Positions 9,210 to 19,016 of a DNA stretch of 64,000 nt are shown here, in pieces (positions within the stretch are counted from its first letter, which is position 1; the number at the start of each line of letters is the position of its first letter). The stretch comes from Burkholderia metallica (GTDB lineage: Bacteria > Pseudomonadota > Gammaproteobacteria > Burkholderiales > Burkholderiaceae). The stretch is taken from assembly GCF_902832845.1 (NCBI RefSeq), contig NZ_CADFDB010000004.1, positions 496,001-560,000 of the forward strand, given 5' to 3'. Position numbers and translations under genes: made by a program. A model generated the notes under the pieces. It was given only the letters and a program-made list of their open reading frames with translations. It was not told the DNA's origin and did not search any database.

Positions 9210-10082
9210 TTACGCGGGCAGGTACGCGAGACGCACGTAGATCGGCGCGAACGGCTCGGCCTGCGTGATCTCGAGGAGCGATTCGCGCGCGAGTTCGAGC
9301 ATCGCGATGAAGTTCACGACGACGACCGGCACGCCGCGCGACGTGTCGAACAGCTCGGCGAACTCCATGAAGCGCGCGTTCTGCAGCCGGCGCAGGATCA
9401 GGCTCATGTGCTCGCGCACCGACAGCTCCTCGCGGGAGATCTTGTGATGCTGGACGAGCTTCGCGCGCTTGAGCACGTCGGCCCATGCGGCGCGCAGGTC
9501 GTCGGAATTCACGTCGGGGAAGCGCGGCGTGACGCTCTGCTCGATGTAGACCTCGGCGCGCAGGAAGTCGCGGCCGAGTTGCGGCAACTGGTCGAGCCGC
9601 TGAGCGGCGAGCTTCATCTGCTCGTATTCGAGCAGGCGGCGCACGAGTTCGGCGCGCGGATCCTCGGCTTCCTCGCCGGTGTCGGCCTTCTTCACCGGCA
9701 GCAGCATCCGCGACTTGATCTCGATCAGCATCGCGGCCATCAGCAGGTACTCGGCCGCAAGCTCCAGATTCGTCGTGCGGATCTGGTCGACGTAGCCCAG
9801 ATACTGCGCGGTGACCTGCGCCATCGGGATGTCGAGCACGTTGAAGTTCTGCTTGCGGATCAGGTAGAGCAGCAGGTCGAGCGGGCCTTCGAAGGTCTCG
9901 AGGAACACCTCGAGCGCATCGGGCGGGATGTAGAGATCCTGCGGCAGCTTGAAGAGCGGCTCGCCGTACAGGCGCGCGAACGCCGCGACACCGTCGACCG
10001 TGTCGGGCGTCGAATCGGCGCCCGCGGGCGCGGCGATCGCGTCGTCCTGCCGGGCGGCGCTGGCCTCGTCGGCGGCGCTCAC
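9210..10082 (-). CDS. scpA: Segregation and condensation protein A
   Basis: A protein of 290 residues. ScpA is the kleisin that bridges SMC heads together with ScpB in chromosome condensation. The N-terminal kleisin signature is EVFLETFEGPLDLLLYLIRKQNFNVLDIPMAQVTAQYL (positions about 46-84, here shortened), followed by the helix AAEYLLMAAMLIEIKSRMLLP and, near the end, the winged-helix region that contacts SMC (VVNFIAMLELARESLLEI). The first 40 residues are a low-complexity acidic/Ala region. No scpB is in this window. The DUF3460 gene ends four bases upstream, suggesting one transcript. Confidence 0.93.
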   Translation of the reverse strand: MSAADEASAARQDDAIAAPAGADSTPDTVDGVAAFARLYGEPLFKLPQDLYIPPDALEVFLETFEGPLDLLLYLIRKQNFNVLDIPMAQVTAQYLGYVDQIRTTNLELAAEYLLMAAMLIEIKSRMLLPVKKADTGEEAEDPRAELVRRLLEYEQMKLAAQRLDQLPQLGRDFLRAEVYIEQSVTPRFPDVNSDDLRAAWADVLKRAKLVQHHKISREELSVREHMSLILRRLQNARFMEFAELFDTSRGVPVVVVNFIAMLELARESLLEITQAEPFAPIYVRLAYLPA

Positions 10083-10086
10083 GTCG

Positions 10087-10275
10087 TCAGAAGTTCTGGT
10101 AGTAGACGTACGACGTTTGCTTCACGCGCGATTCCTGCTGCTCGGCGCGCTCTTCGAGGTCGATCGGCTGCTTGTCCCACAGCAGGGAACGGCCTTTGCG
10201 CTGCTCTTCCTCGAGCGTCGGCTTCTGCTGCTTGAGCTGGTTCAGGAACTGCGTGACATCGGACTGGTACGGCAT
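10087..10275 (-). CDS. DUF3460 family small protein
   Basis: A protein of 62 residues, MPYQSDVTQF at the start and SYVYYQNF at the end. The highly charged centre (LKQQKPTLEEEQRKGRSLLWDK) is characteristic of the DUF3460 family, which occurs in Burkholderiales. Function is unknown. ATG 10275 was chosen because the family starts with MPYQSD; an in-frame ATG at 10320 would add 15 residues. It precedes scpA by four bases on the same strand, so co-expression with the condensin subunit is likely. Confidence 0.8.
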   Translation of the reverse strand: MPYQSDVTQFLNQLKQQKPTLEEEQRKGRSLLWDKQPIDLEERAEQQESRVKQTSYVYYQNF

Positions 10276-10493
10276 GGCTGGATTTTCCGTTTCGGGCGGC
10301 GCACGATGCGCCGGATTCACGATGGCGGGATTTTACCGCATCGCGGGAACGGCCGGCGTCAATCGCGCGTCGAATCCGCGGGCCGGTGCAGCACCGGTGC
10401 GGCGGTTTACAAACATTAAGCTTTGACGCCGGCACCCTGTGGTCAAATACAGGGTTTTCCACGAAACCGTGACAACCGAGGGCGAGGTCATAT

Positions 10494-12305
10494 TTGGCGG
10501 GGCAGTCGAATCAGCAAGCACGCACGGCACATGACGCGGGTCCGCGCGTGGAACGCCATCGCGCCGCCGCGGCGCGCGCCGCGCGCGCGGCCCTCGCGGG
10601 TTGCCTTGCCGCGTGCTTCGCGCTGCCGGCCCATGCGAAATACGACGTCGACATCGACGCGCCGCGCGCGATTCGCAAGCTGCTCAAGGCCCATCTCGAT
10701 ATCGCGCGCTTCGCGAAGCGCGACGACATCAGCGACGACCAGTTCGACTTTCTCGTCACCGCCACGCCGCAGCAGGTGCGCGACCTGACCGCGACGGCCG
10801 GCTATTTCTCGCCGGTGGTGCGCACCGACGTGCGCACGCGCGACGGCAAGCGCGACGTGCGCATCGCGGTCGATCCGGGCAAGCAGACCGTCGTGTCGAC
10901 GGTCGACCTGACCTTCAAGGGGCCCGTCGACACCGAGGATCCGAAACAGGAAGCCGCGACCCGCTTCGCGTTTTCGCTGAAGCCGGGCGATCCGTTCACC
11001 CAGTCCGACTGGGACGACGCGAAGAGCGCCGCGCTCAGGCAACTGCAGGCGCGCCGCTATCTCGGCGCGAAGATCGCGTCGTCGGAGGCGCGCATCGACC
11101 CGGGCACGCAGCGTGCGATGCTCGCGGTCACGTTCGACAGCGGCCCGACGTTTACGATCGGCAAGGTCGATGTCGACGGCGTGCGGCGCTATCCGGAGAA
11201 GATCGTCACGAACGTCAATCCGCTGTCGGAAGGCGAGATCTACGACGTGCAGCGGATCACCGAATTGCAGCGCCAGTTGCAGAACACGCCTTACTACGCG
11301 AGCGTCGCGATCGACGTCGGCGACGATACGTCGAAGCCCGAGCTCACGCCCGTGCACGTGAAGGTCAGCGAGTTCCCGTACAACAACATCCGCGGCGGCG
11401 TGGGCTTCGCCACCGATACCGGCCCGCACGTGCAGGGCTCCTATACGTATCTCGACACGTTCGGCGCCGCGTGGCCGCTCACCGTATCGGGCCGGCTCGA
11501 CCAGATCCAGCAATACGGGCAGGTCCAGCTGTCAATGCCGCCGGGCGAGAAGGGCTGGACCAACAGCGTGCTCGCGTCGTACACGAACACCAACGTGTCG
11601 GACACGCGCATCTACAGCGCGCGGGTCGGCGTGCAGCGCACGCGCACCGGGCAGTTCATCGACTATTCGTATTCGCTGATGTACTACCAGGACCGGCTCG
11701 ACCAGAACGGCGCGGGGCCGACCACGAGCCGTGCGCTGGTGCCGCAATGGGCATGGACGCGCCGCAACGTCGACGATCCGCTGTTCCCGCGCTCGGGCAA
11801 CCTGATCCACGCCGAGGCCGGCTTCGCGGTCAAGGGCGTGCTGACCGACCAGAGCTTCATCCGCGGCTATGCGCGCGGCCAGCAGTACCTGCCGGTCGGC
11901 AAGCGCGACCTGTTCGTGTTCCGCGCGGAGCTCGGCGGCGTATTCACGGGCGGCAGCTCGACCGGCGTGCCGGCGTCGCTGCTGTTCCGCGCGGGCGGCT
12001 CGAACTCTGTGCGCGGCTACGGCTACCAGAGCATCGGCAACAGCGTCGACGGCTCCGTGCTGCCGACCAAGTACCTGATGACGGGCACCGCCGAATACCA
12101 GCACTGGTTCAACCGCGACTGGGGCGCCGCGACGTTCTTCGACATCGGCACCGCCACCGATGCGTGGGGCGAACGCGTGTTCTACCCGGGTGTCGGCGTC
12201 GGCGCGCGCTGGCGCAGCCCCGTCGGCCCGATCAACGTCGACGTCGCGTACGGGCTGCGCAACCATAGCGTGCGCCCGTACCTGACGCTCGGCATCGCTT
12301 TCTGA
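10494..12305 (+). CDS. tamA: Translocation and assembly module outer-membrane protein, Omp85/BamA family
   Basis: A protein of 603 residues from TTG 10494 or 585 from GTG 10548. TamA is an outer-membrane barrel that works with the inner-membrane-anchored TamB to insert or move envelope proteins and lipids. After a signal peptide ending LPAHA come three POTRA-like repeats (the last TFTIGKVDVDGVRRYPEKIV) and a C-terminal barrel with the surface-antigen signature LFRAGGSNSVRGYGYQSIG and a terminal aromatic (LGIAF). GTG 10548 gives a compact 30-residue signal peptide and may be the true start; TTG 10494 has gagg six bases upstream. tamB follows 28 bases later. Confidence 0.9.
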   Translation: MAGQSNQQARTAHDAGPRVERHRAAAARAARAALAGCLAACFALPAHAKYDVDIDAPRAIRKLLKAHLDIARFAKRDDISDDQFDFLVTATPQQVRDLTATAGYFSPVVRTDVRTRDGKRDVRIAVDPGKQTVVSTVDLTFKGPVDTEDPKQEAATRFAFSLKPGDPFTQSDWDDAKSAALRQLQARRYLGAKIASSEARIDPGTQRAMLAVTFDSGPTFTIGKVDVDGVRRYPEKIVTNVNPLSEGEIYDVQRITELQRQLQNTPYYASVAIDVGDDTSKPELTPVHVKVSEFPYNNIRGGVGFATDTGPHVQGSYTYLDTFGAAWPLTVSGRLDQIQQYGQVQLSMPPGEKGWTNSVLASYTNTNVSDTRIYSARVGVQRTRTGQFIDYSYSLMYYQDRLDQNGAGPTTSRALVPQWAWTRRNVDDPLFPRSGNLIHAEAGFAVKGVLTDQSFIRGYARGQQYLPVGKRDLFVFRAELGGVFTGGSSTGVPASLLFRAGGSNSVRGYGYQSIGNSVDGSVLPTKYLMTGTAEYQHWFNRDWGAATFFDIGTATDAWGERVFYPGVGVGARWRSPVGPINVDVAYGLRNHSVRPYLTLGIAF

Positions 12306-12333
12306 CCGTACCGCTTCACCGACGACGAACCGC

Positions 12334-15300
12334 ATGACGAAGGACCCGAACGACACGCCGCCGTCTCCCGATCCGGACTTGCCCGACGGCGCGCCCGACG
12401 CGCCGCCGCGTGCGCCGCGCCGCGGGCCGGTCGCGCGCATCGGGCGCTTCGTCGCGTGGACGTTCGCGACGGTCGTGCTGCTCGTCGTGGTGGCGGCCGC
12501 GCTCGTGCTGGGCGCGGCGACGACCGAGCGCGGCACGCGGCTCGCATGGCAGTCGGCCGAGCGCGTGCTCGGCGCGCGGCTCGCGGGCACGCTCGAAGGC
12601 GGATCGCTTGCGACCGGCGTGCGGTTGCGCGGGTTTGCGTGGACGAGCCTCGACGGCACCGGCACCGAAGTCCGCATCGACCGGCTCGACGGCCGCTGGG
12701 CGCTGACCCGCGCGCCGTGGCGTCTGTCCATCGTGTATCTTCGCGCCGGCACGATCGATGTGCGGATCGCGCCGGGGCCGTCGACATCGGCTACGACGCC
12801 GCAGGACCTGAGCCTGCCGCTGCAGTTGCGGATCGACGACCTGCGCGTCGATCGTCTCGCGATCCACGACGGCGGCTCGACGACGCAGCTCGACCACATC
12901 GCACTGAACGGGCGCAGCGACGGCCGCCACCACGAGCTCGTGCTCGACGGTGTCGACACGCCGTACGGTGCGCTGACCGCGCGCGCGAAGCTCGACGGCG
13001 TGAAGCCGTTCGCGCTGACGGGCGAAGCCACTTATGCGGGCAAGCTGTCCGACGAGCCGGTCGATGCGCGGGCGCGCGTGTCGGGCTCGCTCGAAGCGCT
13101 CGTCGCCGAAGTCGACGCGAGCGGGATGAAGCTGAACGGGCGCGCGCACGTCGAGGCCGCGCCGTTCGGCGCGGTGCCGCTCACGCGCGCGTCGCTCGCG
13201 TTCGATCACGTGAACCCGCAGGCGCTCGCGCCCGGTGCGCCGGCCGCCGACCTCGCGGTGCGCGCGGAACTCGCACCGGTGAGCGCGCCGGCCGGCGCCG
13301 CGCCCGCGACGGGTTTCGCGGTGACGGGCCCGGTGTCGATCGTCAATGCGAAGCCCGGCACGCTCGGCGAGCACCTGCTGCCGGTGATCGATGCGCACGC
13401 GAACGTGCATCTCGACGCGCACGCGCAGCGGATCGACGATCTGGCGCTGAAGCTGATCCGCGACGGCAGCGTGACGGGCAACGGCACGCTGGCGGGCGGC
13501 AAGGGCCGCTTCGACCTGAAGGTCGCGAATCTCGACCTGAACGCGTTCGTCGCCGAGCTGCGGCCGATGCGTCTCGCCGGCCCGCTCGGCGTGACGCTCG
13601 CGGGCGACGTGACGACCGTCGATTTCAACCTGAACGATCCGAAGCTCGCGCTCGGCGCACGCGCGAAGGTTGCGCTGACGCCGCAGCAGACCGTGCTGAG
13701 CGACGCGCGCGTGACAGCGGGCAAGGGCCGCATCGACCTGACGGGCGTGTTCCGTCACGATGCGCATTCGAGCTACGACGCGAAGGCGACGCTGACGGCG
13801 TTCGATCCGTTGTTGCTCGCCGCGATGAATGCGCCGCAGGCGAGCGGCGGCAAGGCGGCCGCCAATGCGGTCAAGGGTGCCAAGGCGCCGGCCAGACGCG
13901 GCGAGACGCGCGTGTCGGGCACGCTGACGGCATCGGGCGCGTTCGCGCCGCAGGTGTCGACGAAGGCGACCTTCAAGCTCGGGGACAGCCTGTACGACGG
14001 CGTGCCGCTGACCGGCGCCGGCGTCGTGCAGCTCGCCGGCTCGCGCATCCTGCCGAGCAACGCGAACCTGTCGATCGCGGGCAATCATGTCGACCTGCGC
14101 GGCAGCTTCGGCGCGCCCGGCGACCGGCTGCGCTTCGTCGTCGACGCGCCGCAGCTCGACCGGCTCGGCTTCGGCGTACAAGGGCTCGTGCAGGCGCAGG
14201 GCGACCTGACCGGCAGCTTCGCGCATCCGAACGTGACGGCCACCTACAAGGCCGAGCACGTGGTCGTCGGCTCGAACCGGATCGGCGCCGCACAGGGTCG
14301 CGCGGACATCCGCGACGGCGCACACGGCGCGCTCGTGTTCACGGCCGATGCGTCCGACATCGCGCTCGGTTCGCTGCAGCTGAAATCGCTGCGCGCGAAC
14401 CTCGACGGCACGCGCGCGAAGCACACGCTCGACGCGTCGGCGCTCGGGATCGCGGGCGGCCGCGTGGTCGACCTGACGCTCGCGGCGAACGGCGGCGTGG
14501 TCGAGAACCGCGACGGGATGCGCTGGGACGGCACGGTGACGCGCTTGGCGAACCGCGGCACGCCGGCCGTCGCGCTGCAGTCGCCGCTGACCGTGTCGGC
14601 CGGCGCCGGTCGCGTGACGCTCGGCGCGACGCGGCTCACGCTCGAAGGCGCGGCGATCGACCTGAAGTCGTTCGTATTCGATCACGGTCAGATGCGCTCG
14701 GCGGGTTCCGTCAGCGGCGCGTCGGTCGCGCGATTCTTCGAAGTTCGACAGGAGCTGACCGGTCAGCGGCCGCCGGTGCGGACCGACGTCGTGCTCGATG
14801 CGGACTGGGATTTCTCGCTCGGTGCGAACGCGACGGGCTACGTGCAGGTGAAGCGCCGCGGCGGCGACGTGACGATCGAGAGCGGGCGCGGCATCGCGTC
14901 GCTCGGGCTGACCGACCTCACCGCGCGCGCGAACTTCACGCCCGGCAACCGGCTCAACGTGACGGCGCTCGCGAAGGCGAGCCGGATCGGCACCCTGGAC
15001 GCGAACGTCACGGTGCCGTTCGCGCTGCGCGACGGCGTGTTCGGCGTGGTCGACGACGGCCCGCTGTCGGGCCGCATCGACGCCGACATCCCGGCGCTGA
15101 AGACGACCGGCAACCTGTTCGGGCCGAGCTACCTGCTCGGCGGGCGCGCGGCGCTCAAGCTGACGGTCGCGGGTACGCCGGTGAAGCCGAACCTGTCGGG
15201 GATGCTGACCGGCGACGATTTGTCCGCGACGCTGATCGACCAGGGTGTGCAGTTGAAGGACGGCATCGTGCGCGTGAAGCTGTCGGACAACCTCGTCGAA

Positions 15301-16425
15301 TTCCAGCAGGTCGAATTCCACGGCGGCGACGGTACGCTGCGCGCGCTCGGCCGCGTGCGCCTCGACGGCGAAGCGCCCGACCTGACCGCGAGCATCGTCG
15401 CGGACAAGCTCGAACTGTTCGCGGCGCCGGATCGCAAGCTGTCGCTGTCGGGCAAGGCGACCGTCGCGAACGACGGGCCGCGCGGCGCGCTGTCGATCGA
15501 CGGCAAGTTCGTCGTCGACCGTGCGCTGTTCGACTTGCCGGAGGAGTCGGCGCCGCACCTGTCGGACGACGTGGTGATCATGCAGCCGGGCGGCACGGTG
15601 CGCGGCGACACGCCGACCGGCACCGCGGCCGCGAAGCCGAAGCCGGTCGCGGACAAGCCGGCTTCGTCGCTCGCGCCGCGCGCGAACATCGACATCGGCC
15701 TCGGCAACAACTTCCGCTTCAAGGGCCACGGCGCGGATCTCGGGCTGCGCGGCACGATCACCGTGATGAGCGCGCCGGGCGTGCCGCTGCGCGCGGTCGG
15801 CAACGTGCGCGTGACCGAAGGCTCGACGTACACGTCGTTCGGCCGCAAGCTCGCGATCGAGAACGGCTTCTTCACGTTCAACGGCCCCGTGTCGAACCCG
15901 GGCGTCAACATTCTCGCGATGCGGCGCAACCAGGAGGTCGAGGCTGGCGTGCAGGTGACGGGCACGATCCAGTCGCTGACGGTCAAGCTCGTGTCGGAGC
16001 CGAACGTCACGGACAACGAAAAGCTGTCGTGGCTGCTGTTCGGGCACGGCACCGACCAGGGCAACAACGTCGGCCAGCAGGGGGCGATGACGGCCGCGCT
16101 CGGGCTGCTCGGCAGCGTGACCGGCAAGCGCGTCGCGCAGACGTTCGGTCTCGACGAGGTGTCGGTCGGCCGCAGCGAAGTCGGCCTGACCGATCCGCAG
16201 GTCGTGCTCGTGTCGAAGGCGATCAACGAGCGGTTCGTGCTCGGCTTCGAGCAGGGCCTGCAGTCGGCGAGCAACGCGTTCAAGGCGACGATCAACCTCA
16301 CGCGTTTCTGGTCGGTGTCCGCATACGGCGGCACGTTCCAGGGCGTCGATCTGAACTACACGCGGCGCTTCGATCGCTGGTTCGGCAGCGACGGCGCGCG
16401 CGGGCGGCGCGCCGAGCAGCCATAA
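12334..16425 (+). CDS. tamB: Translocation and assembly module protein TamB (AsmA-like, DUF490)
   Basis: A protein of 1363 residues. It begins with a Pro/Asp-rich cytosolic tail and one membrane helix (about residues 36-62, ending LVVVAAALVLGAA), then a very long stretch of alternating hydrophobic beta strands typical of the AsmA-like bridge proteins that carry lipid between membranes. The C-terminal DUF490/TamB domain is recognised by NVRVTEGSTYTSFGRKLAIENGFFTFNGPVSNPGVNI (abbreviated) and ends with a strand for contact with TamA. It is 28 bases after tamA, so the two are an operon. The strong terminator starts within its stop codon. Opposite-strand open frames of more than 1200 codons here are GC artefacts. 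Confidence 0.93.
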   Translation: MTKDPNDTPPSPDPDLPDGAPDAPPRAPRRGPVARIGRFVAWTFATVVLLVVVAAALVLGAATTERGTRLAWQSAERVLGARLAGTLEGGSLATGVRLRGFAWTSLDGTGTEVRIDRLDGRWALTRAPWRLSIVYLRAGTIDVRIAPGPSTSATTPQDLSLPLQLRIDDLRVDRLAIHDGGSTTQLDHIALNGRSDGRHHELVLDGVDTPYGALTARAKLDGVKPFALTGEATYAGKLSDEPVDARARVSGSLEALVAEVDASGMKLNGRAHVEAAPFGAVPLTRASLAFDHVNPQALAPGAPAADLAVRAELAPVSAPAGAAPATGFAVTGPVSIVNAKPGTLGEHLLPVIDAHANVHLDAHAQRIDDLALKLIRDGSVTGNGTLAGGKGRFDLKVANLDLNAFVAELRPMRLAGPLGVTLAGDVTTVDFNLNDPKLALGARAKVALTPQQTVLSDARVTAGKGRIDLTGVFRHDAHSSYDAKATLTAFDPLLLAAMNAPQASGGKAAANAVKGAKAPARRGETRVSGTLTASGAFAPQVSTKATFKLGDSLYDGVPLTGAGVVQLAGSRILPSNANLSIAGNHVDLRGSFGAPGDRLRFVVDAPQLDRLGFGVQGLVQAQGDLTGSFAHPNVTATYKAEHVVVGSNRIGAAQGRADIRDGAHGALVFTADASDIALGSLQLKSLRANLDGTRAKHTLDASALGIAGGRVVDLTLAANGGVVENRDGMRWDGTVTRLANRGTPAVALQSPLTVSAGAGRVTLGATRLTLEGAAIDLKSFVFDHGQMRSAGSVSGASVARFFEVRQELTGQRPPVRTDVVLDADWDFSLGANATGYVQVKRRGGDVTIESGRGIASLGLTDLTARANFTPGNRLNVTALAKASRIGTLDANVTVPFALRDGVFGVVDDGPLSGRIDADIPALKTTGNLFGPSYLLGGRAALKLTVAGTPVKPNLSGMLTGDDLSATLIDQGVQLKDGIVRVKLSDNLVEFQQVEFHGGDGTLRALGRVRLDGEAPDLTASIVADKLELFAAPDRKLSLSGKATVANDGPRGALSIDGKFVVDRALFDLPEESAPHLSDDVVIMQPGGTVRGDTPTGTAAAKPKPVADKPASSLAPRANIDIGLGNNFRFKGHGADLGLRGTITVMSAPGVPLRAVGNVRVTEGSTYTSFGRKLAIENGFFTFNGPVSNPGVNILAMRRNQEVEAGVQVTGTIQSLTVKLVSEPNVTDNEKLSWLLFGHGTDQGNNVGQQGAMTAALGLLGSVTGKRVAQTFGLDEVSVGRSEVGLTDPQVVLVSKAINERFVLGFEQGLQSASNAFKATINLTRFWSVSAYGGTFQGVDLNYTRRFDRWFGSDGARGRRAEQP

Positions 16426-16459
16426 AAAATCCCCGCACGAAACGTGCGGGGATTTTTTT
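16424..16459. terminator. Strong bidirectional terminator between tamB and metG
   Basis: Stem atccccgcacg (16429-16439) with cgtgcggggat (16443-16453), a 3-base loop, T run on the plus side and an A run (T on the minus side) before it. It serves both converging genes. Confidence 0.92.
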
Positions 16460-16483
16460 CGTGCAGGCGGTCGCGCGTTCGGC

Positions 16484-18640
16484 TTACTTCACGCGCATCC
16501 CGGGCTTCGCGCCGCTGTGCGGCTCGAGGATGTAGAGGCCCGGCTCGGCCTTCTCGTCGGTAGCCGACGCGGCCAGCACCATCCCTTCGGACAGGCCGAA
16601 CTTCATCTTGCGCGGCGCGAGGTTCGCGACCATCACGGTCAGCTTGCCGACGAGCTGCTCGGGCTGGTACGCGGACTTGATGCCCGAGAACACGTTGCGG
16701 GTCTTTTCCTCGCCGACGTCGAGCGTGAGCTGCAGCAGCTTGTCCGACCCTTCGACCGCCTGGCACGCGACGATCTTCGCGATGCGCAGGTCGATCTTCG
16801 CGAAATCGTCGATCGAGATGGGGGCGTCGTCGGCGCCGTTCACGGCGGCCGGCTTCGCGTTCGCCTTGGCTTTGTTCTTCGCATCCTTCGCGGCATTCGC
16901 GCTCGCGGCGGCCGCACCGGTGGCCTCGGCCTGCAGCGAATCGCGGTTCGCGGCGAGCAGCGCGTCGATCTGCTTCGCATCGACGCGGGTCATCAGGTGC
17001 TGGTACGCCTTGATCGGCTGCGCCGACGACAGCGGCTTCGCGGCATCGGCCCACGCGAGCGGCGCGATCCCGAAGAACGCCTCGACCGCTTCGGCCACGC
17101 GCGGCATCACCGGCTTCAGCGCGAGCGACAGCAGGCGGAACGACTCGAGGCTCACGCTGCAGGTTTCGTGCAGCGCGACCGCGTTGGCCGGATCCTTCGC
17201 GAGATCCCACGGCTTCGCGCCGTCGACGTACGCGTTCACTTCGTCCGCGAGCTCCATCGTATGGCGCAGCGCGCGGCCGTACTCGCGCGCTTCGTAGTGC
17301 GCGGCGATCTGCGGAATCGCATCGCGCAGCTTCGCGACGAGCGGATGGTTCATCGCGCTATCTTGTACGCGGCCGTCGAAGCGCTTGATCAGGAAGCCCG
17401 CCGCGCGGCTCGCGATGTTCACGTACTTGCCGACGAGATCGCTGTTCACGCGTGCCTGGAAGTCGTCGAGGTTCAGGTCGATGTCTTCCATCGTCGCGTT
17501 CAGCTTCGCGGCGAAGTAGTAGCGCAGCCATTCCGGGTTCAGGCCCGTGTCGATGTAGCTCTGCGCGGTGATGAATGTCCCGCGCGACTTCGACATCTTC
17601 GCGCCGTCGACGGTCAGAAAGCCGTGCGCGAACACGTTGGTCGGCGTGCGGTGGCCCGAGAACTCGAGCATCGCGGGCCAGAACAGCGTGTGGAAGTACA
17701 GGATGTCCTTGCCGATGAAGTGATACTGCTCGGTGTTCGAACCCGGGCGGACCCACGCGTCGAAATCGATGCCGTTGCGGTCGCACAGGTTCTTGAAGCT
17801 CGCGTAGTAGCCGACCGGCGCGTCGAGCCACACGTAGAAATACTTGCCGGGCGCGCCCGGGATCTCGAAGCCGAAGTACGGCGCGTCACGCGAGATGTCC
17901 CAGTCGGCGAGCTTGGCTTCGCCGGCGTCGCCGAGCCATTCGCGCATCTTGTTGGTCGCTTCGGGCTGCGCGAGGCCGCTCACCCATTCGCGCAGGAACG
18001 CTTCGCAGCGCGGATCGGACAGGCGGAAGAAGTAGTGCTTCGACGTCTTGCGCACCGGCGTCGCGCCCGACACGACCGAATACGGATTCAGCAGTTCGGT
18101 CGGCAGGTAGGTCGAGCCGCACACTTCGCAGTTGTCGCCGTATTGATCCTTCGCGTGGCACTTCGGGCACTCGCCCTTGATGAAGCGGTCCGGCAGGAAC
18201 ATTTCCTTGACGGGATCGTACGCCTGCTCGATCTCGCGTTCGGCGATGAAGCCGGCTTCCCGCAGCGCGACGTAGATCTTCTCGCTCAGCACGCGGTTCT
18301 CGTCCGAATCGGTCGAGTAGAAGTTGTCGAACGACACGCCGAAGCTGTCGAAGTCGCGCTTGTGTTCGGTCCACACGCGCTCGATCAGCTGCTTCGGGGT
18401 CAGGCCTTCCTTCTCCGCGCGCAGCATGATCGGCGTGCCGTGCGTATCGTCGGCGCCGATGTAATAGACCTCGTGGCCGTGCATTCGCAGCGTCCGCACC
18501 CAGATGTCGGTCTGGATGTACTCGACCAGGTGGCCGATGTGGATCTGCCCGTTGGCATAGGGCAGTGCGGACGTAACGAGGATCTGGCGGCCGCCTTGCG
18601 GCGCCGCAGCCTGCACGGAAGTGAAGTCGGATGCGGACAT
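16484..18640 (-). CDS. metG: Methionine-tRNA ligase
   Basis: A protein of 718 residues. It charges tRNA(Met). The class I signatures are HIGH inside [12 protein letters not shown] near the N-terminus and KMSKSRGT. A zinc knuckle is visible as [17 protein letters not shown]. After the anticodon-binding helical domain there is an Ala/Lys-rich linker (around residues 570-605) and a C-terminal EMAP/Trbp111-like tRNA-binding domain (from about [14 protein letters not shown] to the end), which in this family mediates dimerisation. The size matches the long MetG form. It converges on tamB and its leader contains an unassigned terminator described separately. Confidence 0.97.
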   Translation of the reverse strand: MSASDFTSVQAAAPQGGRQILVTSALPYANGQIHIGHLVEYIQTDIWVRTLRMHGHEVYYIGADDTHGTPIMLRAEKEGLTPKQLIERVWTEHKRDFDSFGVSFDNFYSTDSDENRVLSEKIYVALREAGFIAEREIEQAYDPVKEMFLPDRFIKGECPKCHAKDQYGDNCEVCGSTYLPTELLNPYSVVSGATPVRKTSKHYFFRLSDPRCEAFLREWVSGLAQPEATNKMREWLGDAGEAKLADWDISRDAPYFGFEIPGAPGKYFYVWLDAPVGYYASFKNLCDRNGIDFDAWVRPGSNTEQYHFIGKDILYFHTLFWPAMLEFSGHRTPTNVFAHGFLTVDGAKMSKSRGTFITAQSYIDTGLNPEWLRYYFAAKLNATMEDIDLNLDDFQARVNSDLVGKYVNIASRAAGFLIKRFDGRVQDSAMNHPLVAKLRDAIPQIAAHYEAREYGRALRHTMELADEVNAYVDGAKPWDLAKDPANAVALHETCSVSLESFRLLSLALKPVMPRVAEAVEAFFGIAPLAWADAAKPLSSAQPIKAYQHLMTRVDAKQIDALLAANRDSLQAEATGAAAASANAAKDAKNKAKANAKPAAVNGADDAPISIDDFAKIDLRIAKIVACQAVEGSDKLLQLTLDVGEEKTRNVFSGIKSAYQPEQLVGKLTVMVANLAPRKMKFGLSEGMVLAASATDEKAEPGLYILEPHSGAKPGMRVK

Positions 18641-18807
18641 AGGGTCTGTAGAGGAACGGCGGAAAAACGACGGGAAACTGCGATTCTAGCAGGGGCGCGT
18701 GCCGGCGCGGCGGGCGGGCGCCGCGGACCGGACGCCGGAAGGGACGGGGCCGCACGGAGGGCATGCCCGGCGGCGATGTGCTGCGATGCAGCACGAGAAT
18801 TGCGGGC

Positions 18808-18836
18808 AAAAAAAACCGGGGCGGATACGGCCCCGG
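18808..18836 (-). terminator. Unassigned intrinsic terminator upstream of metG
   Basis: On the minus strand: ccggggc (18836-18830) pairing with gccccgg (18822-18816) and followed by eight T (18815-18808). It lies between the terminator of the OmpA-like gene and the start of metG, both on the same strand. Confidence 0.85.
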
Positions 18837-18929
18837 AGCAACAACGACAAGAGGAGAATGGTGACGCGCCGGCAACACCAGCCGCGTACCGTAAATACTG
18901 ACCACGGCCTGCGACAGAAGTTCGAAAAT

Positions 18930-18975
18930 TTTTTCGATTTGTTACCGGCCCCGCCGAAAGCCTTGCCCGGCGGGG
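18930..18975 (-). terminator. Terminator of the OmpA-like lipoprotein gene
   Basis: Stem ccccgccg (18975-18968 on the minus strand) with cggcgggg (18956-18949). The T-rich stretch (aaaaaatttt) comes some 12 bases later, so it is not a classical tight terminator. Confidence 0.55.
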
Positions 18976-19016
18976 CTGCGCGGGCACGAGACCCGCGCCT
19001 TCCCCTCGTCGTGCGC

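Larger units (their letters stand above)
18641..19016. other. Gap between metG and the OmpA-like gene
   Basis: A stretch of 376 bases without a convincing gene. It contains two leftward-facing intrinsic terminators: one belongs to the OmpA-like gene and a second, about 110 bases further on, has no assigned gene. The metG promoter must also lie here. The open frames crossing it on both strands have no conserved start. Confidence 0.5.

Noticed and set aside
12316-16535. Very long open frames in other frames over tamB (1243 codons minus, 1359 codons plus)
   Set aside because: Arg/Ala-rich composition and lack of any motif; they are explained by high GC in third positions of tamB, which has membrane helix, DUF490 end and terminator.
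18846-18905. Leucine-rich codon run before the orphan terminator, like a leucine attenuator leader peptide
   Set aside because: No ATG, GTG or TTG in the right frame and the gene downstream is metG, not a leucine gene. The other frame (VVVA) is too short for a valine leader. Kept only as part of the terminator finding.
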